Assembly (NCBI GenBank): GCA_003552885.1
Contig: PUPA01000067.1
Coordinates: 1 to 5,254 of the forward strand
Reading direction: 5' to 3'
Source of the DNA: Natrialbaceae archaeon
GTDB lineage: Archaea; Halobacteriota; Halobacteria; Halobacteriales; Natrialbaceae
Length of the DNA: 5,254 nucleotides
A model generated the notes under the pieces. That model made no database searches. It had not been told where the DNA came from and saw nothing but the letters and a program-made list of their open reading frames with translations. The position numbers and the translations under genes are program-made. Of this stretch, positions 5,151 to 5,254 are shown piece by piece (the first letter of the stretch is position 1; each line of letters starts with the position of its first letter).

Positions 5151-5254
5151 TCACTCCGTCGCCGCGATGATCCGCCGGAAGACCTCGTTCTGTTCGGGGT
5201 AGCCCGGCCCCTCGGCGCGTTCGTCGGTGGTGTGGAGCCACCGGAGGACGACGA
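5151..5254 (-). CDS. C-terminal end of an unrecognised gene (cut by the window edge)
   Basis: An open minus-strand frame enters from the right edge and ends with TGA at 5151-5153, giving 34 codons. It reads VVLRWLHTTDERAEGPG followed by YPEQNEVFRRIIAATE. I do not recognise the family. It is called coding because all but two of its sense codons end in G or C and it has the acidic character of the neighbouring proteins, whereas the overlapping frames are Arg/Ser/Pro-rich shadows. It is convergent with the acyltransferase, with 15 bases between the stops. Confidence 0.6.
   Translation of the reverse strand, partial: VVLRWLHTTDERAEGPGYPEQNEVFRRIIAATE

Noticed and set aside
4879..5241. 120-codon minus-strand frame at the right edge
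   Set aside because: It is extremely Arg/Ser/Pro-rich and overlaps the acyltransferase. The frame ending at 5151 explains the right-edge minus strand better, by codon use.

Overview
The window is almost certainly from a haloarchaeon (class Halobacteria). Evidence seen directly: high GC with nearly all codons ending in G or C in most genes, very acidic proteins (runs of D and E), a twin-arginine lipoprotein signal on the substrate-binding protein, and two genes whose TATA-like box lies about 26-27 bases before the start codon, the layout of leaderless haloarchaeal transcripts. An F420-type oxidoreductase and a tandem universal stress protein fit the same group. I cannot name the genus.

Layout, left to right. 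A small two-helix membrane protein (46-249, minus) has visibly weaker GC-ending codon use than the rest. Next, also on minus, is a 581-residue family 5 solute-binding lipoprotein (453-2198). Upstream of it is a tandem universal stress protein (2325-3194, minus). A 252-base divergent intergenic region with a strong AT island separates this from a plus-strand luciferase-like, probably F420-dependent, oxidoreductase (3447-4445). A 180-base spacer carrying a 27-28 base tandem repeat follows, then a left-handed beta-helix acyltransferase (4626-5135, plus). The window ends in the C-terminal piece of an unrecognised minus-strand gene (5151 to the edge), convergent with the acyltransferase.

The genes do not form an obvious pathway or operon. 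Most seem to have their own promoter, and the solute-binding protein has no ABC permease or ATPase beside it in the window.

The most notable observation concerns the solute-binding protein. Its segments are in circularly permuted order: the part that normally ends the family 5 fold follows the lipobox directly, and the usual N-terminal part follows an acidic linker and runs to the stop codon. Secondary points are two unrelated-looking intergenic mini-repeat arrays, an AT-rich dyad at the oxidoreductase promoter, and the compositional shift at the left edge. I see no CRISPR array, transposase, integrase, tRNA or rRNA.
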